Below the pieces are notes generated by a model. It saw only the letters and a program-made list of their open reading frames with translations. It did no database searches and was not told the DNA's origin. DNA of 64,000 bases from AP-15 sp963832875 (lineage in GTDB: Bacteria; Pseudomonadota; Alphaproteobacteria; ATCC43930; CGMCC-115725). This document shows, one piece after another, positions 1 through 9,366 of this stretch. Each line of letters starts with the position of its first letter. Position 1 is the first letter of the stretch. Location of the stretch: positions 62,001 through 126,000 of the forward strand of contig CAWHWB010000014.1 of assembly GCA_963832875.1 (NCBI GenBank), given 5' to 3'. Position numbers and translations under genes: made by a program.

Positions 1-1
1 T

Positions 2-1036
2 GCTTGCGAGCGCATGCAGCGGCGCGATCTGCCGGAAGGCTGGGATCGGGACATCCCGGTCTTTGCGGCCGATCCCAAAGGCATCGCCAGCCGGGATTCC
101 TCGGCCCAGGTGCTGAACGCGATAGCCCCGAAGCTGCCCTGGCTGTTGGGCGGCGCCGCCGATCTCGCGCCCTCGACCAAGACGCGGCTTACCTTTGCCG
201 GCGCCGGCGATTTCGAGGCCGGCGAATTCGGCGGCCGCAATTTCCATTTCGGCATCCGCGAGCATGCGATGGGCTCGATCTGCAACGGCATGTCGGTGTC
301 GAAACTGCGACCCTACGGCTCGGGCTTTCTGATCTTTTCCGACTATATGAAGGCGCCGATACGGTTGAGCGCGCTGATGGAATTGCCGGTCGTTTGGATC
401 TTTACCCATGATTCGATCGGTGTCGGTGAGGACGGGCCGACCCACCAGCCGGTCGAGCAGGTGATTGGGCTGCGCGGCATCCCCGGACTGATCGTGCTGC
501 GCCCGGCCGACGCCAACGAGGTCGCCGAGGCATGGCGGCTCGTCTTGGCATTAAAGCACCAGCCGGCCTGCCTCATTCTGAGCCGGCAGAATCTGCCGAC
601 CCTCGATCGCGCCCGCTACGCCACGGCGAGCGGGCTCAAGCGCGGCGCTTACGTTCTCGCCGATTCGGGCCGCGGGCCGCCCGAGGTGATCCTGATCGCC
701 ACCGGGAGCGAGGTCTCGCTGTGCGTCGAGGTTTATGAAAAGCTCGCTGCCGAAGGGGTCAAGGTGCGGGTCGTCAGCATGCCGTCCTGGGAATTGTTCG
801 AGCATCAGGACACGGCCTACCGCGCTTCGGTGCTACCCCCTGAGGTGACCCGCCGGGTCGCGGTCGAGCAGGCCTCGACCCTCGGCTGGGAGCGTTACAC
901 CGGACTGCGGGGCACCATTGTCGGGATGAAGACTTTCGGCGCTTCGGCGCCCTTGAAAGAACTTCTCGTCAAATTCGGGTTCACCCCCGAGCACGTCTAT
1001 GCCGCTGCCAAAGAGCAGCTCGCCCGCAAGGAGTAA
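2..1036 (+). CDS. tkt: Transketolase, C-terminal part (5' end outside window)
   Basis: Only the last 344 codons are present; the reading frame is open from base 2. Transketolase moves two-carbon ketol units between pentose-phosphate sugars using thiamine diphosphate. Visible are the pyrimidine-binding domain with GIREHAM (carrying the Glu that activates the cofactor), then THDSIGVGEDGPTHQPVEQ, which is characteristic of transketolase, and a complete C-terminal domain ending in AKEQLARKE. The N-terminal pyrophosphate-binding domain lies upstream of the window. The stop is 4 bp before the tal-pgi start, and the Shine-Dalgarno of that gene (AAGGAG) lies in the last codons here, so the two are co-transcribed. 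Identity is secure; the true start cannot be seen. Confidence 0.95.
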   Translation, partial: ACERMQRRDLPEGWDRDIPVFAADPKGIASRDSSAQVLNAIAPKLPWLLGGAADLAPSTKTRLTFAGAGDFEAGEFGGRNFHFGIREHAMGSICNGMSVSKLRPYGSGFLIFSDYMKAPIRLSALMELPVVWIFTHDSIGVGEDGPTHQPVEQVIGLRGIPGLIVLRPADANEVAEAWRLVLALKHQPACLILSRQNLPTLDRARYATASGLKRGAYVLADSGRGPPEVILIATGSEVSLCVEVYEKLAAEGVKVRVVSMPSWELFEHQDTAYRASVLPPEVTRRVAVEQASTLGWERYTGLRGTIVGMKTFGASAPLKELLVKFGFTPEHVYAAAKEQLARKE

Positions 1037-1040
1037 CACC

Positions 1041-3890
1041 ATGGCCAACCCGCTGAAGACACTTAATGAGTACGGGCAGTCGGTGTGGCTCGACTTTGTC
1101 AGCCGCGAGCTGTTAAAGACGGGACAGCTAACGCATCTGATCGCCGATGACGGGTTGCGTGGGGTCACCTCGAACCCGTCGATCTTTGAAAAGGCGATCG
1201 GGCACGGCGACGATTACGACGAGCTGATCGCCGCGGCGCAAAAGAACGGCGATCTCGACCCTGGCGCGCTGTTCGAGGAGCTTGCGGTCCGCGACATCCA
1301 GGAAGGGGCCGACGCGCTGCGCCCGGTCTATCATCAGACCCAGGGACGCGACGGTTTTATCAGCCTCGAAGTTTCGCCCTATCTGGCGATGAAGACGCAC
1401 GAGACGATCGAGGAGGCGCGTCGCCTGTGGCGCGAGGTCGGACGCGAGAATCTGATGGTCAAGGTGCCCGGCACCAAGGCCGGGCTGCCGGCGATCCGCA
1501 CCCTGATCGGCGAGGGCATCAACATCAACGTCACTCTTTTATTCTCGCAAGAGGTCTATGCCGAGGTCGCCGAGGCTTATATCTCGGGGCTCGAGGCCCT
1601 TGCGAAAAAAGGCGGCGACCCGCACAAGGTCGCGAGCGTCGCCAGTTTCTTTGTGAGCCGCATCGATACCCTCGTCGACGAGGCACTCGACAAGCGCATC
1701 GATGCGACCGCCGATGCCACAAATAAAACGCGATTGGAGCGGCTGAAGGGCAAGGTCGCGATCGCCAACGCCAAGCTCGCCTATCAGCTCTACAACAAGA
1801 TCTACAGCGACGAGCGCTGGCAGAGATTGGCGCAGCAAGGGGCGCAATCGCAGCGGCTCTTATGGGCCAGCACCGGGACCAAGAACAAGGCCTACAGCGA
1901 CGTGCTCTATGTCGACGAGCTGATCGGCGCCGACACGGTCAACACGATGCCACCGGCAACGATGGACGCCTACCGTGACCACGGCCGGCCGCGCTCGAGC
2001 CTTGTCGAGGATATCGAGAGTGCGCGGGCGGTCATGGCGGCCTTGCCAGGCGCCGGGATTTCGATCGAGGCGGTGACCGCCAAGCTGGTCGAGGACGGCG
2101 TGCGCCAGTTTGCCGACGCGGCCGACCAGCTCTATGCCGCGGTCCAGAAAAAGCGCCGCACGGTGTTGGGGCCGAAGCTCGATGCGATGTCGCATAAGCT
2201 TCCCGCCGCGCTGGACAAAGAAGTCGCCGAGGTCCTGGAGGATTGGCGCCGCGAGGGCAAGGTCCGGCGGCTGTGGGCCGGCGACGCCTCGCTGTGGACC
2301 GAAACCGATGAAGCGAAATGGGTCGGCTGGCTCGGGGTCGTCGACCAGCAGCTGGCGGCGGCGGCACACCTGCAGGATTTCGCCGCGGACATCAAAGCCG
2401 CGGGCTTTCGCCATGTGCTGCTGCTCGGGATGGGCGGGTCGAGCCTTGGCCCCGAGGTGTTCGCTCGAACTTTCGGGACAAAGGCCGGCTTTCCGGCATT
2501 GCACGTGCTCGATTCGACCGATCCGGCTCAGATCCGTCGCTTCGAGGGCCTGATCGATCCGGCCCATACCCTCTTCATCGTGTCAAGCAAGTCCGGCAGC
2601 ACGCTCGAGCCCAACATCTTCAAGCAGTATTTTTTCGAGCGGGCAAAACAGGCGGTTGGCGGCGCGGAGGCGGCAAAGCGCTTTGTTGCGATCACCGATC
2701 CCGGCTCCTCGCTCGAGAAGGGGGCCCGCAACGAGGGTTTCCGCGCCATCTTCCACGGCCTGCCGAGCATCGGCGGCCGCTATTCGGTGTTGTCGAATTT
2801 CGGCATGGTGCCGGCGGCGGCGATTGGGGTCGATCCGCGCGCTTTTCTAGAAAATACTGCAGAGATGGTGCGCTCGTGCGCGCCCAGCGCACCGCCGGTT
2901 GAGAACCCCGGCGTGATTCTCGGCGCGATCCTCGGCGTCTGCCAGCGCCACGGTCGCGACAAGGCGACGATCATTGCCTCGAAGGGCATCGCCGATTTCG
3001 GCGCCTGGCTCGAGCAACTGCTCGCCGAATCAACCGGCAAGCTCGGCAAGGGGATCGTGCCGTTCGATGCCGAGCCGTTGGGTGCGCCCGCGGTCTACGG
3101 CGCCGACCGTGTTTTTGCCTATCTGCGGCTCGCCGCCGACCAGGACGGCGAGCAGGAGCGTGCGGTTGCGGCGCTCGAAGCGGCCGGTCACCCGGTGGTC
3201 CGGATCGTCGTTTCGGACCCGATGCAGCTCGGCCAGGAATTCTTCCGCTGGGAGATGGCGACCGCGGTCGCCGGCTCGATCATCGGCATCAACCCGTTCG
3301 ACCAGCCCGATGTCGAAGCGAGCAAGGTCAAGACCCGCGACCTGACCACGGCTTATGAGAAAACCGGGGCGCTGCCCGAGGAGAAGCCGTTCTACGCCGA
3401 TGCCGGGTTCGAGCTCTTCGCCGACCCGAAGAACGAGGCAGCGCTGGCGCCGTCAGCGACCAACTTGACGGCAGCGCTCAAGGCGCATTTCGGCCGAATC
3501 GAGGCCGGCGATTATGTGGCGTTGCTCGCTTATATCGAGCGCAACCCCTCGCATACCGAGACCCTGCAGAGCTGGCGCCGCACGATCCGCGACCGCACCA
3601 AGGCCGCGACGTGTCTCGGCTTCGGCCCGCGCTTTCTGCATTCGACCGGTCAGGCCTATAAGGGCGGCCCGAACAGCGGCGTCTTTTTGCAGATCACCTG
3701 CGACGACGCCGCGGATCTGCCGGTGCCGGGTCAGAAATACACCTTTGGCGTGGTCAAGGCGGCACAGGCGCGCGGCGATTTCGAGGTTTTGGCCGAACGC
3801 GGCAGGCGCGCGCTGCGCGTCCATATCAAGGGCGACCTCGAGGCCGGTCTCGCGGCTCTTGGGCGCGCCGTCGAACAGGCCCTGTCGTAA
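1041..3890 (+). CDS. tal-pgi: Bifunctional transaldolase / glucose-6-phosphate isomerase
   Basis: A 949-residue fusion. Residues 1 to about 370 are a transaldolase (SNPSIFEKAI near the N terminus; Schiff-base Lys region ENLMVKVPGTKAG), which exchanges dihydroxyacetone units. Residues from about 385 are a phosphoglucose isomerase (LLGMGGSSLGPEV, VSSKSGSTLEPN, PSIGGRYSVLSNFG, INPFDQPDVEASK), interconverting glucose 6-phosphate and fructose 6-phosphate. Fusions of this type are known from acetic acid bacteria and relatives. An in-frame ATG at 999 lies inside tkt; ATG 1041 is preferred because AAGGAG lies 7 to 8 bases upstream and the product begins MANPLKTLNEYGQS like family members. It joins the non-oxidative branch to glycolysis inside this operon. 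Confidence 0.95.
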   Translation: MANPLKTLNEYGQSVWLDFVSRELLKTGQLTHLIADDGLRGVTSNPSIFEKAIGHGDDYDELIAAAQKNGDLDPGALFEELAVRDIQEGADALRPVYHQTQGRDGFISLEVSPYLAMKTHETIEEARRLWREVGRENLMVKVPGTKAGLPAIRTLIGEGININVTLLFSQEVYAEVAEAYISGLEALAKKGGDPHKVASVASFFVSRIDTLVDEALDKRIDATADATNKTRLERLKGKVAIANAKLAYQLYNKIYSDERWQRLAQQGAQSQRLLWASTGTKNKAYSDVLYVDELIGADTVNTMPPATMDAYRDHGRPRSSLVEDIESARAVMAALPGAGISIEAVTAKLVEDGVRQFADAADQLYAAVQKKRRTVLGPKLDAMSHKLPAALDKEVAEVLEDWRREGKVRRLWAGDASLWTETDEAKWVGWLGVVDQQLAAAAHLQDFAADIKAAGFRHVLLLGMGGSSLGPEVFARTFGTKAGFPALHVLDSTDPAQIRRFEGLIDPAHTLFIVSSKSGSTLEPNIFKQYFFERAKQAVGGAEAAKRFVAITDPGSSLEKGARNEGFRAIFHGLPSIGGRYSVLSNFGMVPAAAIGVDPRAFLENTAEMVRSCAPSAPPVENPGVILGAILGVCQRHGRDKATIIASKGIADFGAWLEQLLAESTGKLGKGIVPFDAEPLGAPAVYGADRVFAYLRLAADQDGEQERAVAALEAAGHPVVRIVVSDPMQLGQEFFRWEMATAVAGSIIGINPFDQPDVEASKVKTRDLTTAYEKTGALPEEKPFYADAGFELFADPKNEAALAPSATNLTAALKAHFGRIEAGDYVALLAYIERNPSHTETLQSWRRTIRDRTKAATCLGFGPRFLHSTGQAYKGGPNSGVFLQITCDDAADLPVPGQKYTFGVVKAAQARGDFEVLAERGRRALRVHIKGDLEAGLAALGRAVEQALS

Positions 3891-3925
3891 GCCGTCTCAG
3901 GCAACGCAACAGCAGGAGGGTTCAG

Positions 3926-4915
3926 ATGCAACTTGGAATGATCGGTCTCGGCCGCATGGGCGGCAACATCGTGCGCCGGCTGATGAAGAACGGGCACAGC
4001 TGCGTCGTCTACGACAAGAGCGCAGACACGGTGCAGGAATTCGCCGGCGAAGGCGCCAAGCCGAGCAAGGACCTCGCCGATTTTGTCAAGCAGCTGGAGG
4101 CGCCGCGCGCGGTCTGGGTGATGCTACCGGCCGGCCGGATCACCGACGAGACGATCGTCGAGTTGAGCGGCCTGCTGGCCAAAGGTGACATCGTCATCGA
4201 CGGCGGCAACTCGTTTTATCAGGACGATATCCGCCACGCCGAGATGCTGAAGCCGCACGGCATCCACTTTGTCGATGTCGGCACCAGCGGCGGCGTGTGG
4301 GGCTTCGAGCGCGGCTATTGCATGATGATCGGGGGCGACAAAGCGGTGGTCGATCATCTCGACCCGATCCTGAAGACGCTCGCCCCTGGGATCGGAGAGA
4401 TCGACCGCACGCCCGGACGCAAAGGCCTCGATCCGCGCGCCGAGGAGGGCTATCTGCATTGCGGCCCGGTTGGTGCCGGGCATTTCGTCAAGATGGTGCA
4501 CAACGGCATCGAATATGGCGTCATGCAGGCCTATGCCGAAGGCTTCGACATCCTGCGCAACGTCAACATCCCGGCGGTCCCGGAAAATCGGCGCTATAAG
4601 CTCGATCTTCCCGACATCGCGGAAGTTTGGCGGCGCGGCAGCGTGATTGCGTCGTGGCTGCTCGACCTGACCGCGATCTCGCTCGCCAAAGATCCCGAGC
4701 TCTCCAAGTTTACCGGGCAGGTCGCAGATTCGGGCGAAGGCCGTTGGACAATCCAGGCGGCGATCGAGGAGGCGGTGCCGGCCGAAGTGCTGTCCTCGGC
4801 GCTCTACACCCGCTTCCGTTCCCGCCAGGACCACACCTTTGCCGAGCGCATCCTGTCGGCGATGCGCAACGAGTTCGGCGGCCACCAGGAGCCGGGAACG
4901 ATTGTGAAGGACTAA
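3926..4915 (+). CDS. gnd: 6-phosphogluconate dehydrogenase (decarboxylating), short form
   Basis: Oxidatively decarboxylates 6-phosphogluconate to ribulose 5-phosphate. The N-terminal Rossmann motif is IGLGRMGGNIVRRL, followed by GGNSFYQDDIRHAEM, GTSGGVWGFERGYCMMIGG and the catalytic-Lys segment GHFVKMVHNGIEYGVMQAY. At 329 residues it belongs to the short homodimer-half family, often NAD-preferring, rather than the 470-residue enteric enzyme; the coenzyme preference is inference. A strong AGGAGG lies 6 bases before the ATG. The stop is only 4 bp before the zwf start, so the two oxidative-branch dehydrogenases are coupled. Confidence 0.95.
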   Translation: MQLGMIGLGRMGGNIVRRLMKNGHSCVVYDKSADTVQEFAGEGAKPSKDLADFVKQLEAPRAVWVMLPAGRITDETIVELSGLLAKGDIVIDGGNSFYQDDIRHAEMLKPHGIHFVDVGTSGGVWGFERGYCMMIGGDKAVVDHLDPILKTLAPGIGEIDRTPGRKGLDPRAEEGYLHCGPVGAGHFVKMVHNGIEYGVMQAYAEGFDILRNVNIPAVPENRRYKLDLPDIAEVWRRGSVIASWLLDLTAISLAKDPELSKFTGQVADSGEGRWTIQAAIEEAVPAEVLSSALYTRFRSRQDHTFAERILSAMRNEFGGHQEPGTIVKD

Positions 4916-4919
4916 GCCC

Positions 4920-6485
4920 ATGGATGTTCGGGTCGATGCGATGGGACAGGGCGCGGCGCGGCGGGGCCTCAAGGCGCCGCCCTGCGCGGTGGTGATCTTC
5001 GGTGCCGGCGGCGATCTGACCAAGCGTCTGCTGATCCCGGCCATTTACAATCTGGCCAAGGACAAGCTCCTATCGGACAACTTTGCGATCATCGCCGCCG
5101 ATCGCACGCCCAAACCGCCGGAAGCCTATCGCGATTATCTGGCCGACGGGGTGCGCAGCTTTGTCTCGGACACCGCGTCTGGCGGCGAGAAAGAGCCGTT
5201 CGACGCCAAGGCCTGGGATTTCATCGCCAGCCGCATCACCCACTTCGCTGGCGACTTTACTACTCCGGAAACCTATGCCCGCCTCGGCGATCTTCTCAAG
5301 ACCATCGAGGATCGATTCAAGACCGGCGGCAACGTCCTGTTTTACCTCGCCGTCGCGGAGCAATTGTTCGGCACCATCGTCGAGCGACTTGGCGAGGCCG
5401 GGCTGGCGCGGGAAAAAGAAGGCAGTTGGCGCCGCGTCATCATTGAAAAGCCGTTCGGCCGCGACCTTCCTACCGCGCGAGCGCTCAATGCTCGTATTCT
5501 AAGAGTGTTGGAGGAGCCGCAAATCTTCCGCATGGACCATTTCCTCGGCAAGGAGACGGTCCAGAACATCATGGCGCTGCGGTTTTCGAACGCGATCTTC
5601 GAGCCGTTGTGGAACCGCGACCATATCGACCACGTCCAGATCACCGCGGCCGAAACCGTCGGCGTCGAGCGCCGCGCCAATTTTTACGAGGTCACCGGCG
5701 CGTTGCGCGACATGGTGCCGAACCATGTCTTTCAGCTGTTGAGCCTGACCGCGATGGAATCGCCGAACTCGTTCGCCGCCGACGCGGTCCGCAACGAAAA
5801 AACCAAGGTCCTCGAAGCGGTCCAGCCGCTCGACGACGAGGCGGTGCGCCGCAACGTCGTGCGCGGGCAATATGCCGCGGGCGCGATCAACGGCAACCCG
5901 GTCCAAGGTTATCGCCAGGAACCGGGGGTCAAGCCGGACAGCACGACCGAGACCTACGTCGCCCTTCGGCTCGGCATCGAGAACTGGCGATGGGCGGGCG
6001 TGCCGTTCTATCTGCGCACCGGCAAGCGGCTGACCCGGCGCACGACCGAAATCGCGATCCATTTCAAGCAGGCGCCGTTTGCCCTGTTCCGCGACACCCC
6101 AGTCGATATTCTGGCCCACAACGTGCTGATCCTGCAGATCCAGCCCGACGAGGGCATTTCCTTGCAATTCGGGGCCAAGATGCCGGGCCCGCGGATCGAG
6201 CTCGGCAAGGTCCGCATGGATTTTCGCTACAAGGACTATTTCCATACCGAGCCCAGCACCGGCTACGAGACCCTGGTCTACGACTGCATGATCGGCGAGG
6301 CGATCCTGTTCAACCGGGCCGACGGCGTCGAGGCCGGGTGGGAGGTGGTGCAGCCGATCCTCGATCTGTGGAGCGCGGACAAGACCGTCCCGCTCGAATT
6401 CTATCCGGCCGGCACCACCGGTCCCGACGGCGCAGACAATCTGTTGTGGCGCAGCGGCCGGCAGTGGCGGCCGCTGACCCAATAG
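4920..6485 (+). CDS. zwf: Glucose-6-phosphate 1-dehydrogenase
   Basis: Catalyses the entry step of the oxidative pentose-phosphate pathway, glucose 6-phosphate to 6-phosphogluconolactone. Seen are the nucleotide-binding segment VVIFGAGGDLTKRLLIP near residue 22, EKPFGRDL, and the active-site signature RMDHFLGKETVQNI, with Phe where Tyr is common. Length 521 residues is normal. The ATG at 4920 begins 4 bases after the gnd stop. The first 18 residues are variable, so a slightly different start is possible. rpe follows after 8 bp. Confidence 0.95.
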   Translation: MDVRVDAMGQGAARRGLKAPPCAVVIFGAGGDLTKRLLIPAIYNLAKDKLLSDNFAIIAADRTPKPPEAYRDYLADGVRSFVSDTASGGEKEPFDAKAWDFIASRITHFAGDFTTPETYARLGDLLKTIEDRFKTGGNVLFYLAVAEQLFGTIVERLGEAGLAREKEGSWRRVIIEKPFGRDLPTARALNARILRVLEEPQIFRMDHFLGKETVQNIMALRFSNAIFEPLWNRDHIDHVQITAAETVGVERRANFYEVTGALRDMVPNHVFQLLSLTAMESPNSFAADAVRNEKTKVLEAVQPLDDEAVRRNVVRGQYAAGAINGNPVQGYRQEPGVKPDSTTETYVALRLGIENWRWAGVPFYLRTGKRLTRRTTEIAIHFKQAPFALFRDTPVDILAHNVLILQIQPDEGISLQFGAKMPGPRIELGKVRMDFRYKDYFHTEPSTGYETLVYDCMIGEAILFNRADGVEAGWEVVQPILDLWSADKTVPLEFYPAGTTGPDGADNLLWRSGRQWRPLTQ

Positions 6486-6493
6486 ACCCGGCA

Positions 6494-7171
6494 ATGGCCC
6501 GCTCCGTCATCGTCGCTCCGTCGATCCTGTCGGCCGATTTCGGCCGGCTCGGCGAAGAGGTGCAGGCGGTCGATCGCGCCGGCGGCGACTGGATTCACGT
6601 GGATGTGATGGATGGGCGGTTCGTCCCCAACCTCACGATCGGCCCGGTCGTGGTCGCCGCCGTGCGCAAGGCGACGGCGAAGCCGGTCGACGTCCACCTG
6701 ATGATCGTCGAGCCCGAGCATTACCTCGAAGATTTCGCCAAGGCCGGCGCCGATCATCTGCTGGTCCATTGCGAACCGAGTGCCACGATCCATCTCCACC
6801 GCACCCTGTCGCATATCCGCGATCTCGGCAAAGTTGCGGGCGTCGTGCTGAATCCGGCGACTCCGCTGTCGCAAATCGAGTACGTACTGCATCTGTGCGG
6901 CATTGTACTGATCATGACCGTCAATCCCGGCTTTGGCGGGCAGGAGTTTCTGCCCGAGATGCTGCCCAAAATCGCCGCTCTGCGGCGCCTATGCGACGAG
7001 GGCGGGCTCGACCCGGTCATCGAGGTCGATGGTGGGTTGAGCGGCGAGAATGCCTGGCGCGCATTCGACGCCGGCGCCAACGCCATCGTCGCCGGCTCGG
7101 CGGTGTTCCACGCGCCCGATTACGTCCGCGCGATCGCTGCGATCCGCAATTCCGGTCAACGCCGATCCTGA
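6494..7171 (+). CDS. rpe: Ribulose-phosphate 3-epimerase
   Basis: A TIM-barrel metalloenzyme that interconverts ribulose 5-phosphate and xylulose 5-phosphate. Motifs in order are VAPSILSADFGRL, VDVMDGRFVPNLTIGP (metal ligands), VDVHLMIVEPE, MTVNPGFGGQEFLP and the second catalytic Asp in VIEVDGG. The ATG 6494 start gives 225 residues, the usual size; the same frame stays open far upstream inside zwf, but that extension is not homologous. Its product, xylulose 5-phosphate, is the substrate of the phosphoketolase at 33.7-36.1 kb. Confidence 0.94.
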   Translation: MARSVIVAPSILSADFGRLGEEVQAVDRAGGDWIHVDVMDGRFVPNLTIGPVVVAAVRKATAKPVDVHLMIVEPEHYLEDFAKAGADHLLVHCEPSATIHLHRTLSHIRDLGKVAGVVLNPATPLSQIEYVLHLCGIVLIMTVNPGFGGQEFLPEMLPKIAALRRLCDEGGLDPVIEVDGGLSGENAWRAFDAGANAIVAGSAVFHAPDYVRAIAAIRNSGQRRS

Positions 7172-7180
7172 GGTAAGCCG

Positions 7181-7903
7181 ATGCCGTCGCAAACCCGCAT
7201 CGAGACCGTGAAGGCTCTCGAGGAGCTGGCCCACCGGGCCGCGCGCTGGGTCACCGATCTCGCCGGAAGCAGCCGCGGCCGCTTCGCGATCTGCCTGTCC
7301 GGCGGCTCGACCCCGCGTCGGCTTTATCAATTGCTGGCCGGCCCTCCCTATCGCGAGGCGATTCCGTGGGATCGGGTGCACTGGTTCTGGGGCGACGAAC
7401 GGTTTGTCCCCTGGGACCATCCGGACAGCAATTATCGAATGGCGCGGGAAGCGCTGCTGGCGCATGCCCCGATCCCGGCGCAGAACGTCCACGGCATCGA
7501 GACGACCGCGGAGCCGGCCATGGCTGCGCGCGCCTATGAGAGCATGCTCAAATCCTATTACGGCGCGGAGACGCTCGACCCGACGCGCCCGCTGTTCGAC
7601 GTGGAACTGCTGGGCCTCGGCCCCGACGGCCATACCGCCTCGCTGTTCCCCGGGACCGCGGTTCTCGACGAGCGACGGCGCTGGGTCGCCGAGATCGTCG
7701 GCGCCAAGCCCGAGGTGCGGATCACCCTGACCTATCCCGCGCTCGAATGCAGCCGGCATACGGCGTTTCTGGTCGCCGGCGCCGATAAGCGCGAGCCGCT
7801 GGCGCGGGTGCTGGCCGGCGACACGGAACTCCCCGCTGGTCGGCTCCACCCGGCGGGCGAGTTGGTCTGGTTCGTCGACGCCCAGGCGAAGCCCGACCCG
7901 TGA
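7181..7903 (+). CDS. pgl: 6-phosphogluconolactonase
   Basis: Hydrolyses 6-phosphogluconolactone between zwf and gnd. DevB/SOL-type family: LSGGSTPRRLYQLL, WGDERFVPWDHPDSNYRM and LGLGPDGHTASLFPGT are all intact. 240 residues, normal. The start ATG follows AGGTAAGCCG after the rpe stop. The last G of its final codon plus the stop forms GTGA, giving the GTG start of rpiA, a translational coupling overlap. Confidence 0.94.
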   Translation: MPSQTRIETVKALEELAHRAARWVTDLAGSSRGRFAICLSGGSTPRRLYQLLAGPPYREAIPWDRVHWFWGDERFVPWDHPDSNYRMAREALLAHAPIPAQNVHGIETTAEPAMAARAYESMLKSYYGAETLDPTRPLFDVELLGLGPDGHTASLFPGTAVLDERRRWVAEIVGAKPEVRITLTYPALECSRHTAFLVAGADKREPLARVLAGDTELPAGRLHPAGELVWFVDAQAKPDP

Positions 7904-8607
7904 CCGTCGACCGTGACCGGCTCAAGCGCGCAGCGGCGCTGCGCGCCGTCGAAGAGGTCGAGGACGGCATGGTCTTGGGCCTCGGTACCGGCTCGACCGC
8001 CGCCTTTGTCGTCGAGGGCCTCGCCGCGCGCGTGGCCGACGGGCTGCGGATCGTCGGCATCCCCACTTCCGAACGCACTGCGTCTCAAGCCCGCCGGCTC
8101 GGCATTCCGATCGCGACCTTCGCCGAATACCAGAAGCTCGACTTGACGATCGATGGCGCCGACGAGGTCGAGCTCGGTACGCTCCACCTGATCAAAGGCC
8201 TGGGCGGCGCATTGCTGCGCGAAAAGATCGTCGCCGCGGCGAGCCGGCGGCTGGTCATTGTCGTCGATCAGGAAAAACTCGTCGAACGGCTTGGGGCGCA
8301 TACGCCAGTGCCGGTCGAGGTGACCCAGTTCGGTTGGCAGGCCACCGCGGGAGCGCTCGCCACGCTGGGCTGCGTTCCAGAGCGCCGCTATACGGTCGGT
8401 GAGCAGCCTTTTGTCACGGACGGCGGCAACTTCATCCTAGACTGCCGATTCGGCCCGATTGCCGATCCGGCGGCCCTGGAGCGGCGTATAGCGATAACCG
8501 TCGGCGCGGTCGAGAGTGGGCTTTTCATCGGGCGCAGCTCCGTCGTCGCCGTTGCCTCGGACGGCGGCGTCGAGGTCTTGACCGCGCCGTCCAGGGGCGG
8601 GGCGTGA
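7900..8607 (+). CDS. rpiA: Ribose-5-phosphate isomerase A
   Basis: Interconverts ribose 5-phosphate and ribulose 5-phosphate. The GTG start overlaps the pgl stop by 4 bases. Motifs: VLGLGTGSTAAF (phosphate loop), LTIDGADEVE with the catalytic Asp, and KGLGGALLREKIVA followed by VVDQEKLVERLG. Length 235 residues is normal for RpiA. Last gene of the pentose-phosphate operon; a long GC-rich hairpin follows 65 bp after the stop. Confidence 0.95.
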   Translation: MTVDRDRLKRAAALRAVEEVEDGMVLGLGTGSTAAFVVEGLAARVADGLRIVGIPTSERTASQARRLGIPIATFAEYQKLDLTIDGADEVELGTLHLIKGLGGALLREKIVAAASRRLVIVVDQEKLVERLGAHTPVPVEVTQFGWQATAGALATLGCVPERRYTVGEQPFVTDGGNFILDCRFGPIADPAALERRIAITVGAVESGLFIGRSSVVAVASDGGVEVLTAPSRGGA

Positions 8608-8671
8608 GGTTCAGGTAACCGCCTTATCGAACGACCAACCCACGCGATCGAGCACTACATGCTTCCCGGCT

Positions 8672-8704
8672 GAGCGGGACACCGCCGGTGGCGGTCTCCC
8701 GCTC
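8672..8704. terminator. GC-rich hairpin between convergent rpiA and a secreted-protein gene
   Basis: An 8-bp stem (GAGCGGGA with TCCCGCTC), one C-C mismatch, then a 6-bp stem ACCGCC/GGCGGT with loop GGT. It lies between two converging genes, so it could end transcription from both sides. There is no T-run on either flank, so Rho-independent activity is uncertain; it may only stabilise 3' ends. Confidence 0.5.
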
Positions 8705-8730
8705 CGCGATTACAGCGGAATTATTGAGGC

Positions 8731-9243
8731 TCAACTCCCCGAGCCGTTGCCGTAATTGCCCGGTGACCTCGACGAGCCATACATCGGCGGCGAGTATTGG
8801 CTAAAGCTCGCGACGCAGTTGGCATGCAGCTGCGGATCGGTGATCGGGCCGCACTCCTTGCGCATCCGTGCGTGGCGGAAACCGGCGCTGCTTTCTAAGA
8901 GGCGCGTATAGCGATGGCTCTGGATCACGTTCTCGCGCGCAGACCAGTTGCCAGAGTTTTCGATGCCGTTGCTTTGCGGGCCATTGGTCACCAGCTGATC
9001 TCCGCCCGCCCATGAGGACGGTGCGTTGCCCTGGTTGGCTTGCGGCATATAGTTCCCGGACGTTGAGCCGTAGCCGCCCCGCGACCAATCAGTGTTGCTC
9101 TGTGGTGATTGCGGCATCTGGTTTTGGTATGTCGACCCGTAGGGGGCGTTGGTGTTTGCCGATTGCGCCTGTGCGCCGGGAGCGGTCGCGAGCGCCGTCA
9201 GGCAAGCCGTCGCAAAAGCCAAGCTCGTCACAGTCTTAATCAT
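8731..9243 (-). CDS. Small secreted Gln/Asn/Ser-rich protein, function unknown
   Basis: 170 residues. The N terminus MIKTVTSLAFATACLTALATAPGAQAQ is a clear Sec signal peptide with cleavage after AQA. The mature part is low complexity, rich in Ser, Asn, Gln, Gly and Tyr with repeated short Gly-Ser-Tyr pieces. Near the C terminus is a Cys pair in RKECGPITDPQLHANCVAS. ATG 9243 is chosen over the more distal ATG 9348 because AAGGAGG sits just upstream and only this start yields a clean signal peptide. Predicted periplasmic or surface; no family recognised. Confidence 0.75.
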   Translation of the reverse strand: MIKTVTSLAFATACLTALATAPGAQAQSANTNAPYGSTYQNQMPQSPQSNTDWSRGGYGSTSGNYMPQANQGNAPSSWAGGDQLVTNGPQSNGIENSGNWSARENVIQSHRYTRLLESSAGFRHARMRKECGPITDPQLHANCVASFSQYSPPMYGSSRSPGNYGNGSGS

Positions 9244-9366
9244 GATAGTCGCCTCCTTCCGTTTTTGCTCATGAGGCGCAAACGGAACGCGCGCCGCGAT
9301 CGTTCCGAGCGGCTTGCTGTGACAAAATGCAGGCCCGCCCTTCGCCAATGCCTCAGCGGGATTTCT

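Noticed and set aside
5499..6494. Long - strand open frame opposite zwf (331 codons)
   Set aside because: Codon-bias shadow of zwf: no family resemblance, no ribosome site, overlaps a certain gene completely.
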